A stretch of 64,000 bases of DNA, taken from positions 6,745,144-6,809,143 of the forward strand of contig JAKSZT010017954.1 of NCBI GenBank assembly GCA_026826555.1, in the 5' to 3' direction. Each line of letters opens with the position of its first letter. Position 1 is the first letter of the stretch. A model generated the notes under the pieces. It was given only the letters and a program-made list of their open reading frames with translations, did no database searches and was not told the DNA's origin. This document shows positions 61,290 to 64,000 of this stretch, piece after piece. Made by a program: the position numbers and the translations under genes. This stretch comes from Tolypeutes matacus (Eukaryota > Chordata > Mammalia > Cingulata > Chlamyphoridae).

Positions 61290-61877
61290 ATGTTTCTACT
61301 TTTACCATCTTCATCATATAGAATGTCATCTTTGCATTTACCACCTCACAGTCATAAGATGATTGAATCTCTTCCTGAATCTGGGAAGAATAAAGGTGCA
61401 AAAGGCTCTCAGAATTTTTTGATCTCAGAAAAAGCTTTGCCTTTTTATTCAGGAAGGGATGCCCTCTTCAGGGATTTCCAACTACATGTCATCATTGGCC
61501 AGAGCTATATCAAATGGTCATGCCTACATACAAAGGAGCTAAGAAAATCAGTTCTTTTTAGTCGGATATATTGCTGCCTTGAAGAAAATGGGATTCTGTT
61601 AAAAGGAAAGAAGGGAGATGTATACTTGCAAAAGAGTATTGATGGACAGTGTATACCCCTGGCCTCTCAAATTTGCAGTATCAGCCCAAGCTCCATAATT
61701 TCTAGTGCATCATATGCACACCTCACCATTGAACTTCAAGAAAATCCTAACAAAGCAGGTCTCAAAAAAGGTTACTATAAGTATCCATGGGTAGGATTAC
61801 TACCAAATATGTACTTTCAGTCTAGAAACGAGCTCCTAGAGCACAGGCAAAAAGACAGTGTCTGTACAAATAAATAA
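61290..61877 (+). other. 195-codon open frame, unrecognised
   Basis: An uninterrupted frame of 195 residues starting MFLLLPSSSYRMSS in ordinary AT-rich sequence. It is Ser/Leu/Lys-rich with no domain, signal or repeat that I recognise. There is no CpG island or visible promoter nearby. By length it is the longest non-repeat, non-L1 frame in the right half of the window. It may be chance, a decayed retroposed coding sequence, or part of an exon. I assign no function. Confidence 0.2.
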
Positions 61878-63499
61878 AAGGGCATGGCCTGAGTAAATAC
61901 ACATTGTTTACCAATTCCTGTAATACTAGAATGTGGAAGCTTGCCCAGACACATTGAAAAAGATGTCATGCCAGTAAGAGAACTTTAAAATACAATAAAT
62001 GGTAAACTTGTAAAACTTATCATACCAACAATAATAGTAAGTAAATATAACTAGAGGCTAATATATTTTCATAAATGTCAGTGGGTGACATCAATTCTCA
62101 GTCAGTAAGCAGTTACTGGGGACCTGTTATGTGCTCCCAGCCCACAGGACTATTTAGACTTTAGGAACAGTTAACTATGTACAACATGGCAAGCACTAAA
62201 CTGAGATATGATCGAGGTGGTTCATTTTGGAAAGTATACTGCTAGCACAAGGAGCCATTGGTGGGACAGGGGGAACAGAAGACAAAACAGCAAGCTCTAT
62301 AAAGAACTGTTGATGAAGGAGATTAATCTCTCTCCTCTGATGTTTAAATCTAAGACAGTTTTGACCTTCTACAAACTGTCCTTCTACAGAGTGTCAAGGA
62401 GAAGACCAGAGTGGAAGTTTATATCGTTTAATGGTCTTATTTTTAGCTGCCAGGAAGTTCCATTTAAGGAAAGTAAAGGATGCCTGGGTTGATAACGTGA
62501 GAAAAGTTAACTCTAGGTCTTTTTAAGGACCGTTGTAGAGCAAGGAATCTAAGGTGATTTATGCATCGAAAGAATAACACTGTTTCTGAATAGTGGAGTT
62601 GGTGGGCATGACTTCTTAAAGATGAAACCATTATAAAGCATTCTGAGCTTACAGCATTTTGATGCTGTTATATATTAGAAGTTTGAAATCATTCTGGAAA
62701 CGGACCAAATGTTTCACCTTACTTCTTGACTACTGTGTAGGTACAGCTTTTATGTATAATTATTGACAATAACATAATTTGTATGCTAGCCATACCCTGG
62801 CCCTCTGGCTCTGCTGCCAGTACAGGGTAGTTGGGAGAAGAGTTCAGAAGAAGCTCACCTGCAGGCTCCTCTTAATTAGTTCACTGACACCTCCAAAGAG
62901 CACTGTTCCCAGCAGAGACTCCAGTATGATTGAGATTGGATTTTTGCTTACCTTAGAACAGCCTTGTATATTTTGGTAACTGTGAATGTTCCAGATGACA
63001 AACTATCTCACCAAACTAGAATATAAGTTATTCTAGCTGGATAGCACCTGTGTCTTACTCATTTTCCATCCTAAATCAGAGAAGGTATTTGGTAAATGAT
63101 CACTGAAGCAGAGACATAAATAAGGTCTAGATTAGAGTCTAAGATAGCTCTGGTGCAACCAGCTGATGTAGACAGACCTTGGTGAGAAATCATTGGAAGC
63201 TAGTGGCTGCATGAAAGCAAGCAGAGGCGGGCAGAAAAGACAACAAATAGGTGCCATGTTTCCTACTTTGCATTTTTTACAAAGACTCTAGGTTTACTGC
63301 AGGAAACATAATATGCTTTGGGGGATAGTCATGAAGAATGATGCAAGAGCAGGTGTTACACTGGGTATAAACCTGCAGTGTTTTCTGCTCTACCCCCATT
63401 CCTCTCCCTCATTCCTCCTTGGAATATCTATATACGGTTTTCTTCTTAAACATTTTTTTCTTACACAATGCTTTCTGTAAAGCATTATTGTAAAGGATA
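61878..63499. other. Unassigned stretch
   Basis: No gene or named repeat recognised. Confidence 0.45.
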
Positions 63500-63690
63500 T
63501 GGAGTCCTCAGTAATATTCTCCTGGATTTGAATTCAAAGAAGCAGAATAACCTTTCTGACTTTTTTTCCCTGTTTGTTAATAAGTGAATAATACTGTTTA
63601 CCTTGTAGGGTTTAAATAAGGATTGAATAAAAACATAGAGGAACTTGCCCAGCACCCAGTAGGCTGTCAGTAAATGTTACCTTTCCTCCC
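63500..63690 (+). repeat. MIR SINE
   Basis: Sense MIR: CTCCTGGATTTGAATTCAAA, AACCTTTCTGACTTTTTTTC, TTTACCTTGTAGGGTTTAAA, ACTTGCCCAGCACCCAGTAG, GCTGTCAGTAAATGTT. Confidence 0.8.
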
Positions 63691-64000
63691 CTGACACCGC
63701 TCCCTAGAGCTGACTTCACTGGCTGAATGTGTAGAACAGAGAGTCTAGAGGCTGTGAATTTGTGATGCTTTTCCAAAGACGGAATGAGGAGCTCATCAGC
63801 AAAAGCTCGTGTAGAGATGAACATACAATTAGTGACCTCCTTCTATCAGGGATAATCCTCAGTGGGCCTGGCAGAATTGGGATTTCCATGTGGGACATCT
63901 GGGCATGTATATCCAGTCAGCTCTTGTCCCTGAAAACTGGGAGGCAGGAGGCATTTGTAGGTTGGTCACAAACTGGGTGTCAGACATATTAAGCCTGCAT
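63691..64000. other. Unassigned right edge
   Basis: Short overlapping open frames on both strands, no domain and no repeat recognised. Confidence 0.45.

Overview
This window is vertebrate nuclear DNA. It is almost certainly from a xenarthran mammal and most likely an armadillo such as Dasypus. The diagnostic signal is repeated tRNA-derived SINEs of the armadillo DAS type, with heads like GTGGCTCAAATGGTTG and B-box-like GGTTCGATCC. They lie among placental-mammal repeats: L1, L2, MIR, MER5/hAT fossils and LTRs. I recognise no intact protein-coding gene, no spliced exon and no functional RNA gene. The window reads as an intron or an intergenic interval.

Layout. Bases 1-2749 hold the 3' part of an L1 whose ORF2 is broken by stops and frameshifts. 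Bases 2750-27800 are mostly unassigned sequence with scattered fossils: MIR, hAT, L2, an old antisense L1 at 17158-17976, a young truncated L1 3' end at 12250-12429, and DAS SINEs near 8.9, 10.1-10.3 and 16.5 kb. Bases 28056-28613 are a clean solo LTR in antisense. Bases 32583-34099 are a processed RPS12 pseudogene on the minus strand, split by a 960-base retroposon. Bases 34.2-37.4 kb are dense in repeats (L1, DAS, L2, a second 960-base-type retroposon). Bases 38014-38667 are a MaLR-like solo LTR. Four MER5-type hAT fossils cluster with MIRs at 39.8-41.5 kb. Bases 45.4-48.7 kb are an old antisense L1 carrying a GC-rich poly(A) insert and a second copy of the MaLR-like LTR, which itself carries a DAS SINE. 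Bases 54.4-55.6 kb hold a third 960-base-type retroposon and a DAS SINE inserted at the same target. Bases 55.6-64 kb are comparatively repeat-poor.

The most interesting content is the family at 33006-33965, 36461-37432 and 54409-55370. It is a composite non-autonomous retroposon with a shared 5' end, a 5' module with two hairpins, a DAS SINE, a 25-bp GC-rich VNTR (about 2, 4 and 4 full units), a second DAS-like SINE, and an L1-3'UTR-like tail. Each copy has a 13-16 bp target-site duplication. This is architecturally parallel to hominoid SVA. One copy may carry a 3' transduction. Whether repeat libraries already name it cannot be settled from the sequence alone.
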